Made by a program: the position numbers and the translations under genes. A model generated the notes under the pieces. The model made no database searches, was not told where the DNA came from, and saw nothing but the letters and a program-made list of their open reading frames with translations. A DNA stretch of 64,000 nucleotides from Ignavibacteria bacterium. Its GTDB lineage: Bacteria; Bacteroidota; Ignavibacteria; Tepidaquicellales; Tepidaquicellaceae. The stretch spans positions 1 to 64,000 of the forward strand of contig JADJTX010000015.1 in assembly GCA_016710985.1 (NCBI GenBank), written 5' to 3'. Positions 38,124-46,243 of this stretch are shown piece after piece. Every line of letters begins with the position of its first letter. Position 1 is the stretch's first letter.

Positions 38124-38897
38124 TCACCACTCCGCATTCGGGTCAATGCTGTAAACCTCAGTCATCTCATCCAATAGCGGCTTAAGATATTCCGTATGAT
38201 AACCTTTTCTGCCCCCGTAAGAGCGATCTGAAGTGTCAATATCAGGAATCGAAAGGTTAGCCGAGTCCAAAATGATTTTTATTGAATCAAGCCACATTCC
38301 CTGTAAAACTTTTTCTCCCGGAAAAATATTTTCCGATGATAAAACTTCATCATATTCGCCCGGCTCAAATATTCCCAGTGCAAGCGGAAAGCATTGATTC
38401 AAAGCAGACTGCATTCTTGCTTTGCTTTCTTCAGTTGCATTGCCAAGCTGGACAAGCCAAGTATCAGCATGCATCGTATGATATTTCAGTTCACCACGGA
38501 ATTTTTTTGCGATATTAGCGAGGTCTTCAAATGAAGAACGGGAAAGCAGATCAAATCTGATTGCTTCTGATTTATCAAATAAAAAATGTCTCATTAAGCT
38601 AAAATCATAATCACCTATCGGATATTCCACAAGATGACAGCATTTAAAATCTTTTTCTTTCCGTGTAAAGGCAATTGCATCAGGGTCAGGTTCACCCAAT
38701 TTATTCAGTAGTTGATACAAGGCAAGCGAATGTCCAATCTTATCCTGTGCCATTGAAGAAAAAGCAATATCCTCTTCAAGTATCGGTACCAATGCTGTCC
38801 ATTCCGAATTGCGGTGTCCGAGAATTAATTCATCATCAGCAATTCTGCAGATCAGATCTTTTAATGCCTTAGTTTGTATTTCAGTCAGCTGTTTCAA
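38124..38897 (-). CDS. paaC: Phenylacetyl-CoA epoxidase subunit PaaC
   Basis: A 257-residue ferritin-like protein: ELILGHRNSEWTALVPILEEDIAFSSMAQDKIGHSLALYQLL carries the diiron-like helix pattern (E, and D/E-K-x-GH), though PaaC is structural and lacks the metal. It pairs with PaaA in the epoxidase. Its start overlaps the end of paaB by 4 bp, supporting translational coupling. Confidence 0.95.
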   Translation of the reverse strand: MKQLTEIQTKALKDLICRIADDELILGHRNSEWTALVPILEEDIAFSSMAQDKIGHSLALYQLLNKLGEPDPDAIAFTRKEKDFKCCHLVEYPIGDYDFSLMRHFLFDKSEAIRFDLLSRSSFEDLANIAKKFRGELKYHTMHADTWLVQLGNATEESKARMQSALNQCFPLALGIFEPGEYDEVLSSENIFPGEKVLQGMWLDSIKIILDSANLSIPDIDTSDRSYGGRKGYHTEYLKPLLDEMTEVYSIDPNAEW

Positions 38898-39271
38898 TTT
38901 TTTTTATGTTCTGTTTTAAATTTGTTGATCCTGTCCATTACCTTATATCCTCCTGCTTCACGGTACATTTTCTCCTGATTAGCTTCAAACATATCTTCAT
39001 CATCATAATCCGTTATAAACACATCGGATGTTTTTACCACCCATAAATTTACACATTTATATCTTCTTGCGTATTGTTCTTTTGCCAGTAATATTGCCAT
39101 TTCGGCATTCGGTGCGTGAAGAGAGCCAACGTGAATATGACGGTCTCCTTTCTTTGACTGATGGAATACTTCATAGGTTTGCCACTGATGTAATTCTTTT
39201 ATCGGATTATTATCTGACTCATCGGGAAGCTGTTCCCTCGTGATTCTCGGATCTAAGGATTTGATGGACAT
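38894..39271 (-). CDS. paaB: Phenylacetyl-CoA epoxidase subunit PaaB
   Basis: Contains WQTYEVFHQSKKGDRHIHVGSLHAPNAEMAILLAKEQYARR in part, the family core, with YEVFHQ and HVGSLHAPN. PaaB bridges the PaaAC dimers. At 125 residues it is longer than the common 95, with about 25 extra N-terminal residues. It lies 18 bp after paaA and overlaps paaC. Confidence 0.94.
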   Translation of the reverse strand: MSIKSLDPRITREQLPDESDNNPIKELHQWQTYEVFHQSKKGDRHIHVGSLHAPNAEMAILLAKEQYARRYKCVNLWVVKTSDVFITDYDDEDMFEANQEKMYREAGGYKVMDRINKFKTEHKKN

Positions 39272-39289
39272 TAAATTATGATTTCAATT

Positions 39290-40276
39290 TTACGATAAAG
39301 GTACTGTGTATTTTTCGCTCGGTCTCAGTAAGGCATTTCTTACCCATTCACCTTTTTCTTCGGCTCTTCTTCTTACTGCAAGTCTCTCTTTATTACATGG
39401 TCCGTCACCGTTAATTACTCTTTTAAATTCTTCCCAGTCCGGTTCAGTATATTCCCACTTTCCTGTTTCATTATTCTTTTTAAGTTTCGGATCAGGAATG
39501 GTCAGACCAAGCTCCCAAATTTTAGGAACATACATGTCGAGAAATTTTTGTCTCATGTCATCATTCGAAGCCATTTTGACTTTCCATCTCATAAGTGTTT
39601 CAGTGTGAACGGAAATTTTATCTGACGGTCCGAAAAAATGCATTATAGGAGGCCACCATCTGATCAACGCATCCTGCACCATCTGCCTCTGCTGAGATGT
39701 ACCTGTTGCAAGAAAGACAACATTGTCATGTCCGTATTTCAAATGAAATGATTCTTCAAGACAAATCCTTTCAAGAGCTCTACAGTATGGTCCGTATGAA
39801 CCTTTTGAATTTGCAACCTGATTAATGATAGCTCCTGCATCAATCAGCCATGCGATTACTGCTGTATCTGCCCACGTGACCGCAGGATAATTAAAGACAT
39901 TCGAGTATTTTGATTTGCCGGTAATTAAATCATTTATCATTTGCTCGCGGGGTTTTCCTAATGTTTCTGCTGCACTGTATAACAGCTGTGCATGACCTAC
40001 TTCATCCTGAACTTTAGCCATCAACGCAAGCTTTCTTCTGAATCCCGGAGCTCTTGTTATCCAGGTTCCTTCGGGCAACGCTCCGATAATTTCCGAATGT
40101 GCATGCTGCTCAATCATTCTGATCAGCTGTTTTCTGTATTCAGCCGGCATCCAGTCAGATGGCTCTATTTTTTCCCCGGCTGCGATTCTCTCTTCAAACT
40201 TCTGCAGCTTTATCTGGTCTTCTTCTTCAGAATGACCGTTCTTTGACTCTTCAAAAATATATCCACCACCGTACAT
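39290..40276 (-). CDS. paaA: Phenylacetyl-CoA epoxidase catalytic subunit PaaA
   Basis: A 328-residue ferritin-like diiron monooxygenase: AKVQDEVGHAQLLYSAAETLG and ERICLEESFHLKYGHDNV provide the E, E-x-x-H pairs. It epoxidises the ring of phenylacetyl-CoA with O2, the first committed step of the aerobic hybrid pathway. It is first in the paaABCD operon. Confidence 0.97.
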   Translation of the reverse strand: MYGGGYIFEESKNGHSEEEDQIKLQKFEERIAAGEKIEPSDWMPAEYRKQLIRMIEQHAHSEIIGALPEGTWITRAPGFRRKLALMAKVQDEVGHAQLLYSAAETLGKPREQMINDLITGKSKYSNVFNYPAVTWADTAVIAWLIDAGAIINQVANSKGSYGPYCRALERICLEESFHLKYGHDNVVFLATGTSQQRQMVQDALIRWWPPIMHFFGPSDKISVHTETLMRWKVKMASNDDMRQKFLDMYVPKIWELGLTIPDPKLKKNNETGKWEYTEPDWEEFKRVINGDGPCNKERLAVRRRAEEKGEWVRNALLRPSEKYTVPLS

Positions 40277-40640
40277 AGTTTATTATTTAAATTTTGGAAG
40301 AATAATTAATTTTAGAAAACTTTTAATTACTTTAATTTTGGTTTACTTATTTTGATTTGTAAAATTAGTATAAATATATCTATTTTTATATAACCTTATT
40401 TATAACACTTTACAATAATTTGTTGCTGCAGTGTAAATGATTTTTACATGATGACTTTTGGGAAACGCTAATGACGCTGCGGTTGCAGTATCCGGATTGT
40501 AGTATCCGACTCTTTGATGCATTTTTTTAAAAATCCGAGAATAAACAGCTCAATTAAATCGCGATTGATCCCCTGATTACAATTACTATGCGCACAATAG
40601 AATCCTTAAAAAAGAGTCACAATCCTTACCTGATTCAGGC
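40277..40640. other. 364-bp gap upstream of paaA
   Basis: AT-rich, with a short direct repeat (GCAGTATCCGGATTGTAGTATCCG near 40488, given in part). It should hold the paa promoter; no gene or strong hairpin is visible. Confidence 0.5.
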
Positions 40641-41399
40641 TTACTCTGATTTTTCATCCTGATCTTTATATTCTGCACGAAGTTCAACAGGTTTACTGCT
40701 CTTCTTCCTCATCCTTATGTTCAGCATTTCCACTAAGAATGAGAATGCCATAGCAAAATAAACGTAACCTTTCGGTACTTCGACATGGAAAGCTTCAACA
40801 AACAGAAGCAATCCTATCATTAGTAAGAATGACAATGCGAGCATCTTAATTGTTGGATGTCTGTGTATGAACTCGCTTACTTTACCTGCAAATAAAATCA
40901 TAATTATCATAGAGATCACAATTGCTATTATCATTATCGAAACATGTTGAACCAGTCCTACTGCTGTAATGACTGAGTCCAGGGAAAAAACCAGATCGAG
41001 TATAATTATCTGAATTATAATATTCCAGAATTTAGGTGTTACCTTTCTGTCTCCTTCACCTTCCTCTCCTTCCAGTTTATCATGAATCTCAAGAACACTT
41101 TTTATCAAAAGAAACAGACCGCCGCCCATTAATATCAGATCCCTTCCGGAAAAAGAATACCCGAAAACCGTTATCAGCGGCTGAACTAAATTCGCTATCC
41201 AGGAAATTGCAAGAAGCAATCCAACTCTGAAAAACAAAGCAATTACAAGCCCTGTAATTCTTGCTTTCTCCCTTTCATTAGCAGGCAACTTTCCTGTTAA
41301 TATTGAAATAAATATTATATTATCAATTCCAAGTACTATTTCAAGAAACGTTAGTGTTAATAAGCTTACATAAGTTTCCGGCTGTGAAAATATTTCCAA
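40641..41399 (-). CDS. TerC family integral membrane protein
   Basis: A 252-residue membrane protein with about seven hydrophobic segments. TFLEIVLGIDNIIFISIL and LDLVFSLDSVITAVGL are the paired TerC motifs with conserved acidic residues. TerC-type proteins are implicated in tellurite resistance and manganese or calcium export at the time of protein secretion. The start is TTG at 41399, directly after the octamer array. Confidence 0.93.
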   Translation of the reverse strand: MEIFSQPETYVSLLTLTFLEIVLGIDNIIFISILTGKLPANEREKARITGLVIALFFRVGLLLAISWIANLVQPLITVFGYSFSGRDLILMGGGLFLLIKSVLEIHDKLEGEEGEGDRKVTPKFWNIIIQIIILDLVFSLDSVITAVGLVQHVSIMIIAIVISMIIMILFAGKVSEFIHRHPTIKMLALSFLLMIGLLLFVEAFHVEVPKGYVYFAMAFSFLVEMLNIRMRKKSSKPVELRAEYKDQDEKSE

Positions 41400-41400
41400 A

Positions 41401-41446
41401 TTAATTGGTTAATTGGTTAATTGGTTAATTGGTTAATTGGTTTATC
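41401..41446. repeat. Octamer array (TTAATTGG) abutting the terC start
   Basis: Five to six TTAATTGG units begin one base upstream of the TTG start of terC. The unit is the same as at fumC (21665-21771). Confidence 0.93.
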
Positions 41447-41472
41447 GGTTATTCATAAATAATGACCTAAAG

Positions 41473-41524
41473 CATTGTTCATTGCTCATTGCTCATTGTT
41501 CATTGTTCATTATTCATTATTCAT
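41473..41524. repeat. Heptamer array at the stop codon of the EF-G-like gene
   Basis: Read on the minus strand, the gene ends CAT GAA TAA and the first unit TGAATAA overlaps that end; TGAATAA, TGAACAA and TGAGCAA units follow. On the plus strand it reads ATTGTTC, ATTGCTC, ATTATTC. Confidence 0.93.
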
Positions 41525-43625
41525 GGTTCTTCTCTTTTTCATAATCAGCAATTATCTTACCTTCAACATCTTTAGGAACATCTTCATAATGATAGAACTT
41601 TCTGTCGTAATATCCCCGTCCTGATGTCATCGAACGCAATTTTGTAGAATACTCGTTCATCTCGGATAACGGGATCTGGCATGTGATCTTTTGAAGTTTT
41701 CCAAATACATCCATACCCTGAATTCTGCCTCTTCTGGAGGAAATATCTCCCGAAACCAGTCCCATGTATTCCTCAGGAAAAACAACCTCAACATCATATA
41801 TTGGCTCCAGTATAACAGGATTTGCTTCTTTAAATCCTTTTTTAAATGCCTGTATTGCAGCAATCTTAAATGAGATTTCATCCGAATCAACATTATGATA
41901 AGAGCCGTCAAACAGAGTTACTTTTACATCGATCACTTTGCATCCGATGATAACTCCGGTGTTTAAAATTTCTGTTAAGCCTTTTTCCACTGCGGGAATA
42001 AACCTGCCTGGTACAACACCTCCGACAATTGCATTTACAAACTCAAAGCCTTTGCCTCTTTCCTGCGGCTCTATCTTAATGTGTACATGGCCAAACTGAC
42101 CTCTTCCTCCGGATTGTTTCTTATGCTTATATTCAACATCATTTACTTTTGAACGGATAGTTTCCCTGTATGGTATTTTTGGATTAGACACATCAACTTC
42201 AAAATTATATTTGCTTTTCATCCTGTTGAGAATTGTGTTAAGATGAATCTCACCTTGTCCGCTTATAATAGTCTGACTTGTTTCTGCATTGAAATCTATT
42301 ATGAAAGTCGGATCTTCTTCATGCAAAGAATGCAAAGCAGTAGCTATCTTGTCATCGTCACCTTTATTCTTCGCGTGGATGGCTAAGGTCATATTTGGTT
42401 TCGGAAAATTTATCTCCGAAAGGACAACCGGATGGCTTTTTGAGCTGAGTGTATTATTCGTGTGTGAATCCTTTAGCTTTACAACGCCTGCTATATCTCC
42501 GCAAATCGCTTCACCCATTTCTTTTCTGTCTTTTCCGTTCATTGAATATAATTGCGATAGCCTTTCAGTCTTCCCGTTTGCCTCATTAATGAGATCAAGA
42601 CCCGGATGCACTTTACCTGAATACACTCTGAAGAATGACAGCTCACCGATATTTTTTTCAGAAACTGTTTTAAAAATAAAGATGGTAGGCTCACTTTCAG
42701 TTTTCGGATTTATTTCAATCGGATCCTGGCTGTTAGGACGTCTGCCTATTTCCGCCGGCTTGTCCATCGGTGATTCGGTATAATTTGATATAAAATCAAG
42801 TACGTCTCTTGTTCCGATGTTTTTTGCCGCGCTTATGCAGAATACCGGAAATAATTTTTTTTCTCTCATTCCTTTTTTTAACCCGTAATCAATTTCTTCA
42901 TCAGTAAGATTCTCTCCTTCTTCAAAAAATTTTTCCATCAGCTCCTCATCTTCTTCAGCAATTGCCTCTACAAATTTTTTGTGATAATCCATTGCCTTGT
43001 CTTTTAACTGTGCCGGGATTTCTTCCTCAGTGTATTCACCCTTTCCGTCATTATTGAATTTCAGCCATTTCATCCTTATGACATCAATTACAGAATCGAA
43101 TCCTGCTCCTGCGTTCACAGGAAACTGGACGACAGCAACTCTCGAACCAAAACTTTCTTTAATAAGCTCAACTGTCCTGTCAAAATTTGCATTCTCAGTA
43201 TCCAGTTTATTAATGAGAAAAATAACATTGTTTTCATAATCATTAGTCATCATAAAGCTTGATTCAGTTCCTACTTCGACACCTTTAAACGCATCAACAA
43301 ATATCAGGGCTGTATCCGTAACTCTTAAAGCAGATTTCACTTCCCCTACAAAATCCATGAAACCGGGAGTATCTATAATATTAATTTTCCTGTCGGTCCC
43401 GTCAGATCCCTTCCATGTTGTGTTCATCAGTGAAGAATTTATTGAGATCTGTTTTTCTATTTCGTCTTTATGATAATCACTCACTGTATTTCCTTCTTCT
43501 ACCTTTCCGAACCGGTTGATTACTCCTGAAGCGAAAAGAATCCCTTCCGCAAAAGTAGTTTTACCGCTGCCTCCGTGTCCTACAAGTGAAATATTTCTGA
43601 TGTTCTCAGATTTGATTACTGCCAT
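41517..43625 (-). CDS. EF-G-like translational GTPase (EF-G2 type)
   Basis: A 702-residue five-domain GTPase: P-loop GHGGSGKTT, DTPGFMDF (G3), NKLD (G4), then domain II-V features including GEIHLNTILNRMKSKY and the SGGRGQFGHV segment. The P-loop reading GHGGSGKTT, not AHIDAGKTT, marks the EF-G-like paralogue group and not the main translocase. Its role (recycling, stress or fine-tuning) is uncertain. It is followed by a heptamer array that begins at its stop. Confidence 0.93.
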   Translation of the reverse strand: MAVIKSENIRNISLVGHGGSGKTTFAEGILFASGVINRFGKVEEGNTVSDYHKDEIEKQISINSSLMNTTWKGSDGTDRKINIIDTPGFMDFVGEVKSALRVTDTALIFVDAFKGVEVGTESSFMMTNDYENNVIFLINKLDTENANFDRTVELIKESFGSRVAVVQFPVNAGAGFDSVIDVIRMKWLKFNNDGKGEYTEEEIPAQLKDKAMDYHKKFVEAIAEEDEELMEKFFEEGENLTDEEIDYGLKKGMREKKLFPVFCISAAKNIGTRDVLDFISNYTESPMDKPAEIGRRPNSQDPIEINPKTESEPTIFIFKTVSEKNIGELSFFRVYSGKVHPGLDLINEANGKTERLSQLYSMNGKDRKEMGEAICGDIAGVVKLKDSHTNNTLSSKSHPVVLSEINFPKPNMTLAIHAKNKGDDDKIATALHSLHEEDPTFIIDFNAETSQTIISGQGEIHLNTILNRMKSKYNFEVDVSNPKIPYRETIRSKVNDVEYKHKKQSGGRGQFGHVHIKIEPQERGKGFEFVNAIVGGVVPGRFIPAVEKGLTEILNTGVIIGCKVIDVKVTLFDGSYHNVDSDEISFKIAAIQAFKKGFKEANPVILEPIYDVEVVFPEEYMGLVSGDISSRRGRIQGMDVFGKLQKITCQIPLSEMNEYSTKLRSMTSGRGYYDRKFYHYEDVPKDVEGKIIADYEKEKNHE

Positions 43626-43690
43626 AACTGATTAATCTCCTTTTTCCTTAATGATTATTTTAAATTATGAAATTTTACTTTCAGTATACT

Positions 43691-44563
43691 TTAATTTGAA
43701 TTCTTAACAATGACCGGTATTTCAGGAATATCTTTCTTAAACTGAACCTGTACCGAATCAAACGGTATCCTCACTCCTTTATCCTTGAATGCTTTTACTG
43801 TTGACTCAATTACTTCGCTTTTAATTTCCATTAAATTTCTTGATACTGAAGATGCATTGACCCAGTAAAATATTCTTAGATTTGTTGAACTGGAAGAAAG
43901 TTCATTCACTATCACAAATGGTTTTGGATCCCTGAGAACTTCGCTCACATCAAATATTCTTTCGAGAATTGCATTGCGGGCATTGCCAACATCATCGTCA
44001 TAATCTATACCTACAATAAAGTCAAATCTTCTTGTCCCTTCCCTGTTATAATTAATAAGAGGGTTATTTATGATAATGGAATTCGGAACAAAGACATCAA
44101 ATCCTTCAAATGTTTTTATTGTTGTGGTTCTCAGATCCAGTGAAACTATCGTACCTGTTATGTTTTCCGTTACTATGACATCTCCGATCCTGAAAGGTCT
44201 GTTAAAAGCTAAAATTACTCCCGATAAAAAATTTTCCCCTATGTCCTTAAATGCAAAGCCGATGACAATGGCAGATACTCCTGCTCCCGCGATCAGACCG
44301 CTTGCTAATGTTGCAAGACCGAGTAGCTGCATGGCAATAACGAACCCAATCAGGATGATAACCCATTTAGAAATTTTTGTTAAAAAATTTACCAGCAACT
44401 GATCCTCTAGCCGCAGCTTTAGACGGTTGTTAATGAGCCTGGATATCTTTCTGCTGATAAAAATACTCAATAACAGAAATATTACTGCAAGTACAAATCC
44501 CGGAAGAAAAGTTAAGAACCCTATCCAATACTTTTCTGCTATTGAAATAAATTCTTTTTCCAA
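43691..44563 (-). CDS. mscS: Small-conductance mechanosensitive channel, MscS family
   Basis: A 290-residue protein with three N-terminal hydrophobic segments (about 15-38, 60-80, 83-105) and the pore-lining region GLIAGAGVSAIVIGFAFKDIGENFLSG, then a beta domain with RPFRIGDVIVTEN and VFVPNSIIINNPLINY. MscS channels release solutes on osmotic downshift. It is divergent from def; the gap between starts holds a promoter-like element. Confidence 0.95.
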   Translation of the reverse strand: MEKEFISIAEKYWIGFLTFLPGFVLAVIFLLLSIFISRKISRLINNRLKLRLEDQLLVNFLTKISKWVIILIGFVIAMQLLGLATLASGLIAGAGVSAIVIGFAFKDIGENFLSGVILAFNRPFRIGDVIVTENITGTIVSLDLRTTTIKTFEGFDVFVPNSIIINNPLINYNREGTRRFDFIVGIDYDDDVGNARNAILERIFDVSEVLRDPKPFVIVNELSSSSTNLRIFYWVNASSVSRNLMEIKSEVIESTVKAFKDKGVRIPFDSVQVQFKKDIPEIPVIVKNSN

Positions 44564-44645
44564 TAAATGGTATTAAATGAGAAAAGTCAAAATAATATTC
44601 ATTTATAAAACATTAAAGTTACTTTATACAATAATACAATATTTG

Positions 44646-44653
44646 TATATTTG
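44646..44653 (+). promoter_or_regulatory. Possible Bacteroidota-type -7 element for def
   Basis: TATATTTG matches TAnnTTTG. Transcription from about 10 bp downstream would give a very short leader to the GTG at 44670. A clear -33 TTG is not obvious, so this is tentative. Confidence 0.3.
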
Positions 44654-44669
44654 TAAAAAAACTAAATCC

Positions 44670-45224
44670 GTGCGAAGACAAATCCCCATAACTACTTTTG
44701 GAATGCCTGTTCTCAGGAAGAAAACGAAGGCTGTTACAAAGATAGATACAAGACTTATTAATCTTGTAGAGAATATGTTTTATACGATGGACAAAGCTGC
44801 AGGAATAGGGCTGGCTGCGCCTCAGATCAATCTGGATATTTCTCTGGCAGTAGTCGATATTTCCGGTTATGAAAAAAATAATAAGGAAAAGCCGATGGTT
44901 TTGATTAACCCGGAAATTCTCGGATCTCATGGGGAAGTTGAAATGGAAGAAGGCTGCCTTAGCATTCCCGAGATACGTGCCGATGTAACAAGACCGGGAA
45001 AGATTTTTTTAAAGTATCATGATTTTGACCTGAATGAAGTTACTGTCGAACTTAACGGATTCATATCGCGTGTCATTCAGCATGAAATAGATCATCTCAA
45101 CGGAAAGCTTTTCATTGATTACCTGCCCGAAGAAAAAAAGAAAGAAATAAAAAAACAGCTTGCAAAGATAAAGAAGGGAAAAGTCATTACGGATTATCCT
45201 CTGCTGATTCATTCCGGAGATTAA
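44670..45224 (+). CDS. def: Peptide deformylase
   Basis: The three PDF motifs are complete: GIGLAAPQ, EEGCLSIP and QHEIDHLNGKLF (HExxH metal site). The enzyme removes the formyl group from nascent proteins. The open frame begins at 44577, but 31 hydrophobic residues before VRRQIPITTFGMPVL do not belong to the family; GTG at 44670 is the likely start. It is 15 bp upstream of fmt, the enzyme that adds the formyl group. Confidence 0.95.
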   Translation: MRRQIPITTFGMPVLRKKTKAVTKIDTRLINLVENMFYTMDKAAGIGLAAPQINLDISLAVVDISGYEKNNKEKPMVLINPEILGSHGEVEMEEGCLSIPEIRADVTRPGKIFLKYHDFDLNEVTVELNGFISRVIQHEIDHLNGKLFIDYLPEEKKKEIKKQLAKIKKGKVITDYPLLIHSGD

Positions 45225-45239
45225 AATCAATTTCTGCAA

Positions 45240-46172
45240 ATGAAAATTATTTTCATGGGGACGCCTGAATTCGCCGTTCCTTCGTTAAAAATTCTGCTGG
45301 ATTACAATTACGATATTGCTGCTGTCGTAACCACGCCTGATAAAAAGAAAGGACGGGGGCTTAACATTTCAATTTCCGCAGTAAAAAAATTTGCGGTCGA
45401 AAATAATTTAATTATACTTCAGCCGGAAAGCTTAAAGAGTGATTCATTTATTATGGAAATAATATCTCTTGAACCGGATTTAATTATTGTAGTAGCTTTT
45501 AAAATTTTACCCAGAGAGATTTTTTCAATCCCTAAGTACGGCTCATTCAATCTTCATGCTTCCCTGTTACCTAAATTCAGAGGCGCTGCACCCATCAATT
45601 GGGCTTTAATAAATGGTGAAACTGAAACCGGTGTAACTTCTTTTTTTTTGAAAGAAAAAGTTGATACCGGCAATATCATAATTCAGGAAAAAATTAAGAT
45701 AGATCCCGAAGATGATGCAGAAACTCTTCATGACAAACTTTCAGACAAAGGTGCACAAGTGGTTTTGGACACGGTTCGTCTTATAGAAAAAGGGAATCTT
45801 AATATTGCAGCTCAGGATGATGCTCTTGCTTCACCGGCTCCGAAAATTTTCAAACAAGACTGTCTTATTAACTGGGATCAGGGATCGGTTAAAGTTCATA
45901 ACTTTATCAGAGGATTATCACCTTACCCTGCAGCTTTTACTTATCTCGGAAATAAAGTAGTCAAGATTTTTAAAACTCGATTATCAGGTATAAAAGCTAA
46001 CGAAGATCCGGGTGGAATCAGGATTGAGAATAAAAAATTATTTACAGCTGCCAATGATAATGAACTTGAGATAACTGAATTACAGATTGAAGGTAAAAAA
46101 AGAATTACAGCTGTTGATTTTATAAATGGAATCGGAAAGGACACGGAATTAAGATTCACCCGGAAAAAATAA
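45240..46172 (+). CDS. fmt: Methionyl-tRNA formyltransferase
   Basis: A 310-residue enzyme: MKIIFMGTPEFAVPSLKILL, the formyltransferase-fold motif FNLHASLLPKFRGAAPINWALI with the SLLPxxRGAAP signature, and a C-terminal tRNA-binding domain (QGSVKVHNFIRGLSPYPAAF). It formylates Met-tRNA-fMet from 10-formyl-THF. It forms an operon with def and ends at a terminator. Confidence 0.97.
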   Translation: MKIIFMGTPEFAVPSLKILLDYNYDIAAVVTTPDKKKGRGLNISISAVKKFAVENNLIILQPESLKSDSFIMEIISLEPDLIIVVAFKILPREIFSIPKYGSFNLHASLLPKFRGAAPINWALINGETETGVTSFFLKEKVDTGNIIIQEKIKIDPEDDAETLHDKLSDKGAQVVLDTVRLIEKGNLNIAAQDDALASPAPKIFKQDCLINWDQGSVKVHNFIRGLSPYPAAFTYLGNKVVKIFKTRLSGIKANEDPGGIRIENKKLFTAANDNELEITELQIEGKKRITAVDFINGIGKDTELRFTRKK

Positions 46173-46190
46173 CTTATATATTTTTTATTA

Positions 46191-46225
46191 AAAAAAGAAA
46201 CCGGAATTTCTCCGGTTTCTTTTTT
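46191..46225 (+). terminator. Terminator after fmt
   Basis: AAAGAAACCGGA and TCCGGTTTCTTT form a stem around a 5-base loop, with A and T runs on both sides, so it may also serve the convergent gene at 46244. Confidence 0.88.
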
Positions 46226-46243
46226 ATATATGTGAAAAGTAAA

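Noticed and set aside
44577..44669. Longer N-terminus for peptide deformylase
   Set aside because: The extension is not found in the family, and overlaps a promoter-like region; GTG at 44670 fits better.
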